DNA from: Paraflavitalea devenefica | GTDB lineage: Bacteria; Bacteroidota; Bacteroidia; Chitinophagales; Chitinophagaceae | Direction: 5' to 3' | Assembly: GCF_011759375.1 (NCBI RefSeq) | Contig: NZ_JAARML010000002.1 | Span: 1,426,001-1,490,000, forward strand | DNA: 64,000 bases | Shown here: positions 44,095 through 52,755 of the stretch, one piece after another | Numbering within the stretch: position 1 is the first letter of the stretch | Layout of the letters: each line of letters begins with the position of its first letter | Made by a program: the position numbers and the translations under genes | Notes under the pieces: generated by a model | What the model was told of the DNA's origin: nothing | Databases searched by the model: none | The model's input: only the letters and a program-made list of their open reading frames with translations

Positions 44095-46020
44095 ATGATC
44101 CTGAGAAAAACATTCCCTCTTTTTGCCGCCTTGTTGTTGGGAACAGCCATGCAGGCACAGCCCCACAATAGCTCCACTGAGGTAAAAGCAGAAACATCCA
44201 GCCAGAGCGTATTGGATATCATTTATAAAGTGAACCGGTACTGGCAAAGCACGCATCCGCAACCAGGCTGGGCATTCTGGGATGTGGCCGCCTATCATAC
44301 CGGTAATATGGAAGTGTATTCACTGACCCGGGATACTGCCTTCAGAAAATATTCAGAAGATTGGGCGGCGTACAACCAATGGAAGGGCGCGAAATCGAAC
44401 AACCCGGCAGACTGGAAACACACGTATGGCGAGCGGGATGAATATGTTCTCTTTGGCGATTGGCAGATCTGCTTTCAAACTTACCTCGACCTCTACCACC
44501 TGCAACCGTCAGCACAAAAGATTGCCAGGGCCAAAGAGGTGATGGAATACCAGATGAGCACTGCCCGCAACGATTATTGGTGGTGGGCAGATGGCCTGTA
44601 CATGGTGATGCCCGTTATGACCAAACTGTACAATACGACCGGCAACCCCCTTTACCTCGAAAAGATGCAGGCATATTTTCAACATGCCAATAGCATTATG
44701 TACGACGAGGAAGCAGGGCTTTATTACCGGGACGCCAAATATGTTTATCCCAAACACAAAAGTGTTAACGGTAAAAAAGATTTCTGGGCCAGGGGAGATG
44801 GATGGGTGTTTGCAGCATTGGCCAAAGTGATCAAAGGTCTTCCTGCCACGGCCCCCAACAGGTCCTTCTATGTGCAACGGTTCAGGCGGATGGCGCAGGC
44901 CATCAAAGAAGCGCAACAAACGGAAGGGTATTGGACGAGGAGTATGCTTGATCCGGCGCATGCACCAGGCCCGGAATCGAGTGGTACGGCCTTCTTCACG
45001 TATGGGTTGCTGTGGGGCATGAACAATGGCATCCTCGACAAAAAAGATTACCTGCCCACAGCACAGGTTGCCTGGAACTACCTCACCCAAACAGCCTTGC
45101 AGCCCGATGGAAAGATTGGATATGTGCAGCCCATCGGTGAGCGCGCTATTCCCGGGCAGGTGGTAGATAAGAACTCAACCTCTCCCTTTGGGGTAGGCGC
45201 CTTCCTGCTGGCCGCTTGTGAAATGTACAGGTGGCAGAACAATACTTTGAATCATGACCGTGATGGCTATCGTTTGGTATGGTCGGATGAATTCAACCAT
45301 CATGGAGCGCCCGACACCACGAAGTGGGGTTATGAAAAAGGCTTTGTGCGTAATGAGGAGTGGCAATGGTACCAGCCGGAGAATGCGGCATGCAGGGACG
45401 GACAGTTGGTGATTGAAGCCCGGCGCGAACAAAAGCCCAATCCCGGGTATACAGCAGGAAGCAGGGACTGGCGACGCAAGAGGCCGAATATAGAATACAC
45501 CGCTGCCTGCCTGCTCACCAGGGGCAAGGGGTCCTGGTTATATGGCCGTTTTGAAATGCGGGGCCGCATTAGCATTAAGGACGGGATCTGGCCTGCGTGG
45601 TGGACGCTTGGTAATGACAAGCCCTGGCCCGGCAATGGCGAAATTGATATCATGGAATATTATCGCGGCAAGCTGCTGGCCAATATCGCCTGCCTGGGAC
45701 CCGACCGGAAAGCGGAATGGTTCAGCAACACCTTCGCCATCGATTCATTGGGCGGGGAGAAATGGGCCAGCCAGTTCCATGTATGGCGGATGGATTGGAC
45801 AGCAGAATACATCGCGCTCTTCGTAGATGATGTCCTGCTCAACAAAGTACCCCTTGACAAACTGAACAACAAAGATGGCAGCGGTTTTAATCCGTTCCGT
45901 CAGCCCCACTACATGCTGTTGAACCTGGCCATAGGCGGTATGAATGGAGGAGATGCCTCCAAAACAACCTTTCCGCAGCAGTTTGAGGTGGATTATGTAA
46001 GAGTTTACCAACGAAAATAA
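44095..46020 (+). CDS. Exported GH105-GH16 fusion glycosidase
   Basis: A 641-residue two-domain enzyme. Signal peptide (LFAALLLGTAMQA). Residues about 40-385 are a GH105-type (alpha/alpha)6 barrel (WWWADGLYMVMPVMTKLY; DFWARGDGWVFAALAKV; SSGTAFFTYGLLWGM), a family that removes unsaturated uronic acids left by polysaccharide lyases. Residues about 393-641 form a GH16 jelly roll (LVWSDEFNHHGAPDTTKWGY; GIWPAWWTLG) with the catalytic signature GEIDIMEYY, giving Glu516, Asp518 and Glu521. GH16 enzymes cleave internal beta-1,3 or beta-1,4 glucan or galactan bonds. Both catalytic sites look intact. The pairing suggests a substrate holding uronate and neutral beta-linked parts, such as an algal or plant acidic polysaccharide. 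Confidence 0.85.
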   Translation: MILRKTFPLFAALLLGTAMQAQPHNSSTEVKAETSSQSVLDIIYKVNRYWQSTHPQPGWAFWDVAAYHTGNMEVYSLTRDTAFRKYSEDWAAYNQWKGAKSNNPADWKHTYGERDEYVLFGDWQICFQTYLDLYHLQPSAQKIARAKEVMEYQMSTARNDYWWWADGLYMVMPVMTKLYNTTGNPLYLEKMQAYFQHANSIMYDEEAGLYYRDAKYVYPKHKSVNGKKDFWARGDGWVFAALAKVIKGLPATAPNRSFYVQRFRRMAQAIKEAQQTEGYWTRSMLDPAHAPGPESSGTAFFTYGLLWGMNNGILDKKDYLPTAQVAWNYLTQTALQPDGKIGYVQPIGERAIPGQVVDKNSTSPFGVGAFLLAACEMYRWQNNTLNHDRDGYRLVWSDEFNHHGAPDTTKWGYEKGFVRNEEWQWYQPENAACRDGQLVIEARREQKPNPGYTAGSRDWRRKRPNIEYTAACLLTRGKGSWLYGRFEMRGRISIKDGIWPAWWTLGNDKPWPGNGEIDIMEYYRGKLLANIACLGPDRKAEWFSNTFAIDSLGGEKWASQFHVWRMDWTAEYIALFVDDVLLNKVPLDKLNNKDGSGFNPFRQPHYMLLNLAIGGMNGGDASKTTFPQQFEVDYVRVYQRK

Positions 46021-46177
46021 GCTGAACGAGGATTATTGTTTCAACGATACAGGATAAATATTTTATATCTATATTGGATAACCGGAAAATCCTAACGGGA
46101 TTGACAGGGGTAATAATGAGGCTCGCTATTCGTTATTCCTACGCTTAATTCGAGCTCTTTAACCCCAACATCCAATT

Positions 46178-46942
46178 ATGAAAATTCTTAAATTATCTGT
46201 TCTTTCGGTTTTAATTACATGCATCGTATTATCCTGTAAAAAAGACTCCGATGGAGGAGGAACAACGCCCACAGGAAAACTGGTCCGTATTCACCAGGGA
46301 CAGGACCCGCTGACCGATGATGATACGGTATACCTGCTTTCTTACAATGCTTCCGGTAAATTGCATAAGCTGATTGATAGCCTGTACGGCGATACTATGA
46401 CGGCAACCTACGATGCCGCGGGCAGGATTGAACGCATCACCAACAGTTTTGGGGAGTACGTAAAATATACCTATAATGGGGATGGTTTGCTGACGCAACA
46501 GGATTATAACTGGGGAACCAATGAGCGGTATGTATATACCTATAAAGATGGGGTAGTGGAGAAAAAAAGCTATTACCACAATGCAAACGGCCCGATGGAG
46601 TTGTGGCGCTATTATACCTATACGGTAACCGGTGGCAATATAACCAGCATAAAGGAGTATGATAAAAGCGGGACATTGATCGTAGAAAAAACATTGACGT
46701 ATACTTCACTGCCGAATGATTATAAAGAACTGGCTTTATTCAATTATAGCAACCTGAAGGGACTTGAACCATTTATAACTGACGAGTCCCTGTTCAATAA
46801 AAATGTACCGGCTACTATGTCCTGGGACGGAGATAAGATCACCCTCACCAATACGCTGAATGGAAGTAAACAGCTTGGAAAAATGGTAGCCACCATAGAT
46901 TCGTACGACGAGACCTATACCTGGCGGTTTAATTACAAATAA
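46178..46942 (+). CDS. Lipoprotein with YD-repeat-like strands, unknown function
   Basis: A 254-residue lipoprotein (LITCIVLSCKKDSDGGG). The mature part has repeated units such as YDAAGRIERITNSFGEYVKY, TYNGDGLLTQQDY and YTYKDGVVEKKSYY, resembling the beta-hairpin YD/RHS-type repeats of DUF4595-like Bacteroidota lipoproteins. It is 157 bp downstream of the GH105-GH16 gene and may be a separate unit. A clear intrinsic terminator follows. Function unknown; surface binding is possible. Confidence 0.65.
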   Translation: MKILKLSVLSVLITCIVLSCKKDSDGGGTTPTGKLVRIHQGQDPLTDDDTVYLLSYNASGKLHKLIDSLYGDTMTATYDAAGRIERITNSFGEYVKYTYNGDGLLTQQDYNWGTNERYVYTYKDGVVEKKSYYHNANGPMELWRYYTYTVTGGNITSIKEYDKSGTLIVEKTLTYTSLPNDYKELALFNYSNLKGLEPFITDESLFNKNVPATMSWDGDKITLTNTLNGSKQLGKMVATIDSYDETYTWRFNYK

Positions 46943-47000
46943 TATTGGCTTCTTCCCGTATATAAGCTAATATGCAAATAATTGGGCGCTTAAGCGCCTA

Positions 47001-47031
47001 AAGCCCCGATGATCGTCGGGGCTTATTTTTT
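47001..47031 (+). terminator. Intrinsic terminator
   Basis: A 9-bp perfect stem, AAGCCCCGA with TCGGGGCTT, around a 6-nt loop followed by ATTTTTT. It ends the transcript of the preceding lipoprotein gene and lies before the convergent LytTR gene. Confidence 0.85.
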
Positions 47032-47051
47032 GCGGTGGGATAACTGTCTTC

Positions 47052-47414
47052 TTACTCCTGCTGCTTCCCGCTTTTGGAGACTTTATTTTCCAGGACAACG
47101 ATCTGCTTCATCAGTGATGGATAATATTGTTTGGAAACAGGCAACTGAAGTTTTATTGCAGGCAGTATTACTCCCTCCCGTGTTACAAGCGCTATTTGTT
47201 TACCAGCCACTGCGAAGGAGCGGTGGATTCGCAAGAACGTATTTGGGGGCAGCAGGTTCAGGCAATTCTCCAAGGTAGCGCGCACCATAAAAAAGGTTTT
47301 AACGCCTGTAAAAAATTTTGTGTAATTGTCCCTTGCTTCCAGGTAAATGATTTCATCAAGAACAATCTGTTTTAGCACGCCCTCCGTGCGGTAGAAGAAA
47401 TGCTGGTTTTGCAT
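47052..47414 (-). CDS. Stand-alone LytTR DNA-binding protein
   Basis: A 120-residue protein that is almost entirely a LytTR domain: IVLDEIIYLEARDNYTKFF, a central VRATLENCLNLLPPNTFLRIHRSFAV and the closing strands LPVSKQYYPSLM. The 'FlRiHRSf.v' motif is the DNA-contacting core. No receiver domain or sensor kinase is fused or adjacent, so it either works alone or partners with a distant kinase. The C-terminus is a short basic tail (ENKVSKSGKQQE). Neighbouring genes give no clear target. Confidence 0.85.
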   Translation of the reverse strand: MQNQHFFYRTEGVLKQIVLDEIIYLEARDNYTKFFTGVKTFFMVRATLENCLNLLPPNTFLRIHRSFAVAGKQIALVTREGVILPAIKLQLPVSKQYYPSLMKQIVVLENKVSKSGKQQE

Positions 47415-47875
47415 GGCAGGTTAGGGGTTTAGCTTTCGAATATACAAATTAGTTTATATGATTTGAGGCCAGCAGTTGTTAAGAGAGGCCGTTCACCCCT
47501 GCCTGCGTCGCCTTCCGCCCCAGCTTCTCATACACTCGCTCCCTTTTTCCGGAAAGGAGTATGTGCCTATGTTATTTTTGAATGGAGGCTGTTGCTGATG
47601 GCGCCTTGTTTAATGAAGTGCGGAAGGATGGAAGTGAATGGAGGTGGAGCATGACTGGTGCGGGTGGTGGTGGGAGCAGGCAGGTGGCTGGGTAGGGTGG
47701 GGTATGGAGCTGGAGAGGAGCTGGGTCTTGGTAAGGTCGCGATAAGGTCGCGAAAAGGTCGCGATAAGGTCCCGATAAGCCTGTCCATTTAAAGGGGCCT
47801 GTTGGTGCAGTTGTTGGGTAGTGACAAGTATTTGATTTTTAATATCCTATTCATAATCAATTAAATCCAATTTTT
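47415..47875. other. 461-bp spacer, G-rich with 11-bp tandem repeats
   Basis: No gene is supported in either strand; short frames here have no recognisable signals. The second half is G-rich on the plus strand (47640-47730) and leads into four copies of an 11-bp repeat. The last 60 bp are AT-rich and probably hold the promoter of the following gene. Confidence 0.45.
47733..47776 (+). repeat. Four tandem 11-bp repeats (AAGGTCGCGAT)
   Basis: AAGGTCGCGAT, AAGGTCGCGAA, AAGGTCGCGAT and AAGGTCCCGAT follow without gaps, 100 bp upstream of the ATG of the next gene. The 11-bp period places each unit on nearly the same face of the helix, as in a multi-site operator, but slipped-strand expansion is equally possible. 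It is not a CRISPR array: there are no spacers. Confidence 0.7.
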
Positions 47876-48910
47876 ATGGCAAAAAATCTATCCGCCATCT
47901 TTAAGCTCCAGGGGACTATTGAAGACCTCACGTTTGTTAACAGCAAGCGTTATGGGCTGCATGCCCGCACCCGGAAGAATTCCAAGACAGCTTTCGTTAT
48001 GACCCCGGCGCTGGCTGAAAGTAAGGACCGTTCGCAGTTGTGTAACCAGTACGCCCAGCCTGTTTACCATGCTTTGCGCCCGGAAGCGCATGATGGAGGG
48101 GCATGGTCAAGGCTGTTGAAGCTACTGCGTGCCGAGTTAAAATCCGGCCGACCCCTGGGCCTGGAATGCCTGAAAGGTTTTGAATGTAATTTACAACATC
48201 CGTTGGCGGAAGTGCTCGCCGGAGGGTACGATTTTTCTGCAACCGCAGCACAAAATCAGTTGCGCCTGCACGTGCTGCTGCACCAGCACCCGAAGGTGGC
48301 GGATTCGATGCCCCGGACGGGTTATCAATTGCGCGTGGTGGCTATTTTCCGGGATGTGGAGAAGGGCACCGTACATAAAGAAGTGGTGTTGGGTCCGCTG
48401 ACGCAATACAATGCTGCGTTGGAGCCTGTGGAACTCACGGTACCCCTGCCAGCCGCTGAGGCGCCCTGTATGTTGTTGATGGGTATTGTTCCGCATTTGC
48501 AGGGGGGAGGCGCTGCGCGGATCATGAGTGATTCGGGGATGAAGGTGGTGTGGGCGGCTGACCGTAGCGCTGCGGAGGTGGCGGAACCTGAGACCCGTGT
48601 GGAAATAAAGGCCGATGTGTCTGTTGCCGGGGCGGGTGTGGCTGCTGGTAATGCTCCAAATAATGCTTATCTTAAACCGGGGAGACCTAACGGAAATGAG
48701 AATGTTACAATAACCCAATCAACCTTCCTGTACAATGTCACGGAAAATAAAATACTTTTTGCTGGTAGTGCTTATGGGGATGCAGATGAGCTCTGTTTTG
48801 GGCCAGGCAAAACCGGTAACTCCAGTCAACCGCCCGGATACAAAACGTGGTGCTGTAGTTACCCGGCATCTTGTGTCAACCATACTGAAGGAGAATTTGA
48901 TCGGACTTGA
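47876..48910 (+). CDS. Unknown protein whose 3' end runs into the esterase-like gene
   Basis: A 344-residue frame. The N-terminus (IFKLQGTIEDLTFVNSKRYG) resembles a Bacteroidota family of unknown function that starts 'k.kGtig..tFyks.dG...R.k'. Residues about 110-240 look beta-rich (QLRVVAIFRDVEKGTVHKEV). The last 58 residues are read out of frame through the start and signal peptide of the esterase-like gene, a 176-bp same-strand overlap. The true protein may have lost its original stop through a deletion or rearrangement. No signal peptide. Upstream lie the 11-bp tandem repeats. Function unknown. Confidence 0.55.
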   Translation: MAKNLSAIFKLQGTIEDLTFVNSKRYGLHARTRKNSKTAFVMTPALAESKDRSQLCNQYAQPVYHALRPEAHDGGAWSRLLKLLRAELKSGRPLGLECLKGFECNLQHPLAEVLAGGYDFSATAAQNQLRLHVLLHQHPKVADSMPRTGYQLRVVAIFRDVEKGTVHKEVVLGPLTQYNAALEPVELTVPLPAAEAPCMLLMGIVPHLQGGGAARIMSDSGMKVVWAADRSAAEVAEPETRVEIKADVSVAGAGVAAGNAPNNAYLKPGRPNGNENVTITQSTFLYNVTENKILFAGSAYGDADELCFGPGKTGNSSQPPGYKTWCCSYPASCVNHTEGEFDRT

Positions 48911-49838
48911 CACCCACCGGGTCATTAAAGTATATCTTCCTCCCGGTTATAACGATTCCAAAAGATCTTATCCGGTTGTCTATTACTGTCACTCGATCTT
49001 TTCTACTGCAGAAAAGTTATTGGAGGATGGAAAGCTGGTGAACGTACTGGAGCAGGCTTTTGCGAATAAGATTATACCCGAATTCATTTTTGTAGTGGCA
49101 GATTACAGCAGTCCGACAACGGGCAGCTTGTATGAAAACTCACCGGTGAGCGGCCGTTGGCTTGATTTCACCGTGCATGAACTTGTTCCCTTTATTGATA
49201 AGCAGTTTCGCACGATCAGTCATCGTGATAGTCGCGCGATAACCGGGGATTTTATGGGTGGGCGCGGAGCGCTCAAACTGGCCATGACGCATCCGGAAGT
49301 TTTTAGCGTAGTATATGCCTTGCATCCGGTGGCCACCGGCGCCGGGTATATACCGTGGGCAGCCAATGAGGTGAACTGGAAAAAGATCCACCAGGCCAAA
49401 ACGTTTGCTGAGCTGGCAGGTGATGGCCGGGCGCAAATGTTTGTTGCCATGGCGCAGGCCTTTTTGCCGAATCCCCATCGTCCGCCCTTTTATTGCGACT
49501 TCTGGATGGAGCCCGACAATGGCGAACCGAAATTGCATACCGAAAATACCCGGAAAGCCCAGGCTGGCTTTTTGTTGGACCAATCACTGGAAGAAAGTGC
49601 ACCAAACCTACAGCAATTGCGCGGTATTGCTTTTGACTGGGCCCGCTACGACCCAACGCCTACACATGTATATTCGAACCAGGCATTTACCCGTAAGCTG
49701 GAAGACCTGGGCATTGAACATGAGGCCGAAGAGTACCGCGGAACACCCTGGAATAAGAACTGGATAGCCAATGGCCGGGTGTATTCGAGGATGCTGCCTT
49801 TTTTGGGGCGGTGGTTGGTGTTTGAGGGTAAGGAGTAG
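48735..49838 (+). CDS. Secreted esterase-family protein with missing catalytic Ser and His
   Basis: A 367-residue alpha/beta-hydrolase-fold protein with signal peptide (YFLLVVLMGMQMSSVLG). The fold matches the esterase-D/enterochelin-esterase group (VIKVYLPPGYNDSKRSYPVV; HELVPFIDKQFRT; HVYSNQAFTRKLEDLGIEHE). The nucleophile elbow reads GDFMGG instead of GDSMGG, so position 173 is Phe (TTT), and the expected His in the C-terminal 'yrG.H' motif is Pro338 (EEYRGTPWNKNW). The reading frame is intact. It is probably a non-catalytic binding protein or an early pseudogene. Its start lies inside the preceding gene. Confidence 0.75.
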   Translation: MSRKIKYFLLVVLMGMQMSSVLGQAKPVTPVNRPDTKRGAVVTRHLVSTILKENLIGLDTHRVIKVYLPPGYNDSKRSYPVVYYCHSIFSTAEKLLEDGKLVNVLEQAFANKIIPEFIFVVADYSSPTTGSLYENSPVSGRWLDFTVHELVPFIDKQFRTISHRDSRAITGDFMGGRGALKLAMTHPEVFSVVYALHPVATGAGYIPWAANEVNWKKIHQAKTFAELAGDGRAQMFVAMAQAFLPNPHRPPFYCDFWMEPDNGEPKLHTENTRKAQAGFLLDQSLEESAPNLQQLRGIAFDWARYDPTPTHVYSNQAFTRKLEDLGIEHEAEEYRGTPWNKNWIANGRVYSRMLPFLGRWLVFEGKE

Positions 49839-49928
49839 TTGACAAGGGGAATCGGTTTACTTTTTAATGAACGAGAATTTCCGTGTGAGTGTGCTATCAT
49901 TATAGCATGCAGGAAGTGAATGCCGCTG

Positions 49929-50435
49929 CTATTTAAATGTTTTGAAAACTATGGTTGAATAAGGATCGTAAACCTGTTTTTCTGACTTCGGGTACTCCAG
50001 GAGGGCAAAACAAAAGGCGTCTTGCTTTATGATCATTTTGTGGTAAAAGATACTGTTTCCTTTTGTGCCGGAAATGATATAGAAGTCGGCCCCTTTTTTC
50101 TTGTAGGTGATAACGGTAGAGGCGCCTGCTTTCTCCAAGCTGGCTAGATCGTTGGCAAACTGTTGTTGTAGCGTAATGGGATTGCCATTCTCGTCCTGGT
50201 TGAGCCGGCCAAAGACGGTGAGGATCACTTCTCCTTGTTTATTGGCAAACTTTCTGCCGTCTCCGTTGAAGGCTTCTTCTTGTGGTGTTAACACTTTCTC
50301 CGGGTAATTGATGCAGTAGCCGAAACGGGCGTTGCAGTATTGGCTTGTGGAGGGAGTAGGTTGGGGTGTTTCCGGTACACCGGAGATACGAAATAAGGTG
50401 AATAATGTTAGTAGATAGATAAATAAAAGATTCAT
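49929..50435 (-). CDS. Small secreted protein of unknown function
   Basis: A 168-residue protein; the start at 50435 (MNLLFIYLLTLFTLFRISG) gives a normal signal peptide, while the longer frame runs into non-coding sequence. The mature part begins with a Pro/Thr-rich stretch and a NARFGYCINYPEKVL segment, and contains alternating strands (GEVILTVFGRLN; DFYIISGTKGNSIFYHKMI). The shape resembles small periplasmic proteins that follow 'C...yGFci.yP', but no family is assigned. The 196 bp between it and the serine hydrolase gene contain GC-rich inverted segments but no gene I can support. Confidence 0.65.
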   Translation of the reverse strand: MNLLFIYLLTLFTLFRISGVPETPQPTPSTSQYCNARFGYCINYPEKVLTPQEEAFNGDGRKFANKQGEVILTVFGRLNQDENGNPITLQQQFANDLASLEKAGASTVITYKKKGADFYIISGTKGNSIFYHKMIIKQDAFCFALLEYPKSEKQVYDPYSTIVFKTFK

Positions 50436-50631
50436 GCTCAAATATAGGGAGTTATGATATTGGTGCTGTTGTTTTCCGGAGCCGTTGTTATATTTAATTC
50501 TCCGCAGTGTCTCCCGCTTCGCGCGGCGGAGCTTAGCGCAGGCGGCGAAATGGACGTTTCGGCCATGTTTTATGCATAGCGCCGAAGGCCATCCCAGCCA
50601 CCAAGCCAAAGTTTATATTTATTCTAGTGCC

Positions 50632-52371
50632 TTAATTGACTCGTTTCCCCTGCATCTCTTGCCCATTCTGGAAAAGAACCAGCTTCTCCACACTACCTTG
50701 CTCATTTTTTACGAATAAGATTTTGCCATCTATTGCTTTCATGAAAAATTTGCTTTCTGATTCCGCGTATAGTTCATGGCGAGGTTGACCTGTGGCTTGT
50801 TCATACAATCGGGCGCCTTCCTTAGTTATCGAAATCACAAAAGAAGGTGTCAACTGGTATTTGCCAACATAGGTATCCAATATCTTGTCCTCAACTGTAG
50901 CCTCCTTGGGATCGGCAACTTTCTCACCCAATTCATTTAATTTTCTGATGGCGTTCATGCTATAAGGGTCCAGCTCGAGTGATTTTTTATAATCCATGAT
51001 GGCCTTTGTCTTTTCACCATTCAACATATAGGCTTCACCCCGGCTATCCCACACATTGAACGATTGAGGATATTCCATTACATTAAGGTTAAATACGGCA
51101 ATAGCTTCCCTGATTTTACCCGTAGCGATCATACCATATCCTAGTCCATTGATCTCACCTTCGTTGAGATAATAAGCGGGTTGCTTTTTGATTTCCGCAT
51201 ATCGCTTCAGGGCATTTGCCAGCGAAGTAGTCGCAAGTGTTTTACCAAGCACATACGCAACTGATATTTTAGGCAGATCAAAAGGTTGATCATACAATAT
51301 TTTCAAGATATTATTTTGCATAGCACCCAGATTAGTGCCTCCCGTATTATTGAGCAATACCACCAGGTGTTTATTCTTTGGAATCCGGATCAACGAGGTA
51401 TTGAAGCCATTAATGCCACCCTGGTGTCCCATCGCCTCAACCGAGTCTTTTAACTGAGCGATCTGCGTTTTGTAGACACCCCAACCGTAGGCATAATCGC
51501 TTTTGTAAGGCGTAAGCATGATCGCTTTCGAGGAGGCAGACAAAAGCTTGTCGCTGTACAAAGCTTGATCCCAAAGGGCTAAATCTTCGACGGTTGAGTA
51601 CAAAGAACCTGCGGCATAAGGAATGGACATATCAAGGTAGGGAGCATTTTCATACTCCAAATTCCATCTATCGTAGCCTGTGGCCCGCTTGGGTAAGATC
51701 TTGAAAAACATATCATAGCCAGTATTATTCATCTGTAGTGGCGTAAAAATGTTTTCCTGTAAAACTTTTTCATAGGTTTTACCGGTAACTTTCTCAATAA
51801 TAGCTCCCAGCAAAAAATAACCTGAATTACTGTAGGCAAAAGCAGAACCTGGTTCAAATTCAAGTGGCAGATCCGAAAACTGTTTAAGGAAGTCAGCAGG
51901 TTTGTATCGATTGCGGTTAAACGTCTTGAAGGCAGGAAGGTTGGTATAATTGGGAATGCCGGAGGTATGGGTAAGCAAATGGTGAATGGTAATTTTGTCT
52001 CCCGCTGCTTTAGGGTAGTCGGTCAGGTAGTCGGTAATTTTGCCCTCCAGCTTAAGTTTGCCTTGTTCTACTAACTGCATTATCAGCATAGCCGTAAATT
52101 GCTTGGTGAGCGAACCCAGGCGAAACTTGGTGTCAGGTGTATTGGGAATATTCCATTCCATATTTGCCAGACCGTAACCTTTTTTAAAGATCACCTTTCC
52201 ATTCTCTACAACCAGCACAGATCCGTTGAACTTACCATTGTCTACGTATCTGCCCATGAGATCGTCGATCTGTTTGGCTTTTTGTTGAGCAAATGCTATA
52301 GGGGTAACGGCAAACAGTACAAAAACTGTTATCCAATGACGAGTTAGTATATATTTTTTTTTCAGTATCAT
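50632..52371 (-). CDS. Periplasmic serine beta-lactamase-like hydrolase with TPR and DUF3471-like tail
   Basis: A 579-residue exported protein. The ATG at 52371 is chosen because it gives a clean signal peptide (HWITVFVLFAVTPIAFA) and because the longer frame would run into a conserved promoter region. Class-C-type motifs are intact: SLTK (Ser87, Lys90), YSNSGY and HQGG. Residues about 395-470 contain TPR-like helices (GKIREAIAVFNLNVMEYP; KTKAIMDYKKSLELDPYS), and the C-terminal ~110 residues match the DUF3471-type beta-domain (DTYVGKYQLTPSFVISITKE). The likely substrates are peptidoglycan-type peptides or esters. A partial repeat of its control region occurs at 58.1-58.3 kb. Confidence 0.85.
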   Translation of the reverse strand: MILKKKYILTRHWITVFVLFAVTPIAFAQQKAKQIDDLMGRYVDNGKFNGSVLVVENGKVIFKKGYGLANMEWNIPNTPDTKFRLGSLTKQFTAMLIMQLVEQGKLKLEGKITDYLTDYPKAAGDKITIHHLLTHTSGIPNYTNLPAFKTFNRNRYKPADFLKQFSDLPLEFEPGSAFAYSNSGYFLLGAIIEKVTGKTYEKVLQENIFTPLQMNNTGYDMFFKILPKRATGYDRWNLEYENAPYLDMSIPYAAGSLYSTVEDLALWDQALYSDKLLSASSKAIMLTPYKSDYAYGWGVYKTQIAQLKDSVEAMGHQGGINGFNTSLIRIPKNKHLVVLLNNTGGTNLGAMQNNILKILYDQPFDLPKISVAYVLGKTLATTSLANALKRYAEIKKQPAYYLNEGEINGLGYGMIATGKIREAIAVFNLNVMEYPQSFNVWDSRGEAYMLNGEKTKAIMDYKKSLELDPYSMNAIRKLNELGEKVADPKEATVEDKILDTYVGKYQLTPSFVISITKEGARLYEQATGQPRHELYAESESKFFMKAIDGKILFVKNEQGSVEKLVLFQNGQEMQGKRVN

Positions 52372-52390
52372 GATCGGGCTAAATAAAATG

Positions 52391-52504
52391 TTTATTTTAT
52401 TTTTCATATTCTATCAATTTGATTCAGCGATATTACTTTGATATCTTTAAGCCCGGCGACTTAGGTTGTAAATAAAAGTGTAAACTTTGTAAATAAATCG
52501 TAAA
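52391..52504 (-). promoter_or_regulatory. Duplicated control region with four TGTAAA/CGTAAA repeats, copy A
   Basis: This stretch is alignable over its whole length with 58146-58262 and contains TGTAAA at 52467, 52479 and 52488 and CGTAAA at 52499 (plus strand; spacing 12, 9, 11). It lies upstream of the serine hydrolase. Conservation of the repeats in both copies argues for an operator. The regulator is unknown. Confidence 0.5.
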
Positions 52505-52572
52505 TAGTATGCCTGATAGCCGAAATCTCCTCTCCGGGAAACGCAAGTACCTGTACTGATTGATATTACTCT

Positions 52573-52755
52573 GGATTTGATTTTGAAGAAGAAGCGAAAA
52601 AGGGGGGTAAACATGGTGCTGTCTAAATACACTCTGCAGTTTGTACGGTCACCGTATTTTCAGGTACCTGTGTAAAAGCCGGTGGCGGCAGGCCCTATTT
52701 GCCCGAAAACCTGCTGAGAAACTGGCTGGCGTGCCGGAATGGGACAGAGCGCTGA
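52573..52755 (+). pseudogene. Decayed partial copy of the thioesterase gene at 58.4 kb
   Basis: The sequence aligns nearly base for base with 58514-58805 (shared stretches GAAGCGAAAAAGG, ATGGTGCTGTCTAAATACA, CAGGTACCTGTGTAAAAGCC). It has lost the 5' third, carries one extra G in a G-run and a missing G near its end, and lacks about 115 internal bases between GTACGGTC and CCGTATT. It cannot encode a functional protein. The intact parent is the acyl-CoA thioesterase-like gene 5.9 kb away. Confidence 0.9.

Noticed and set aside
47733..47776. CRISPR array
   Set aside because: Repeats of 11 bp are directly adjacent, with no spacers and no cas genes.
50436..50631. Extended N-terminus (58 codons) of the small secreted protein
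   Set aside because: The extension lacks a signal sequence and has GC-rich palindromic content; the downstream ATG gives a proper signal peptide.
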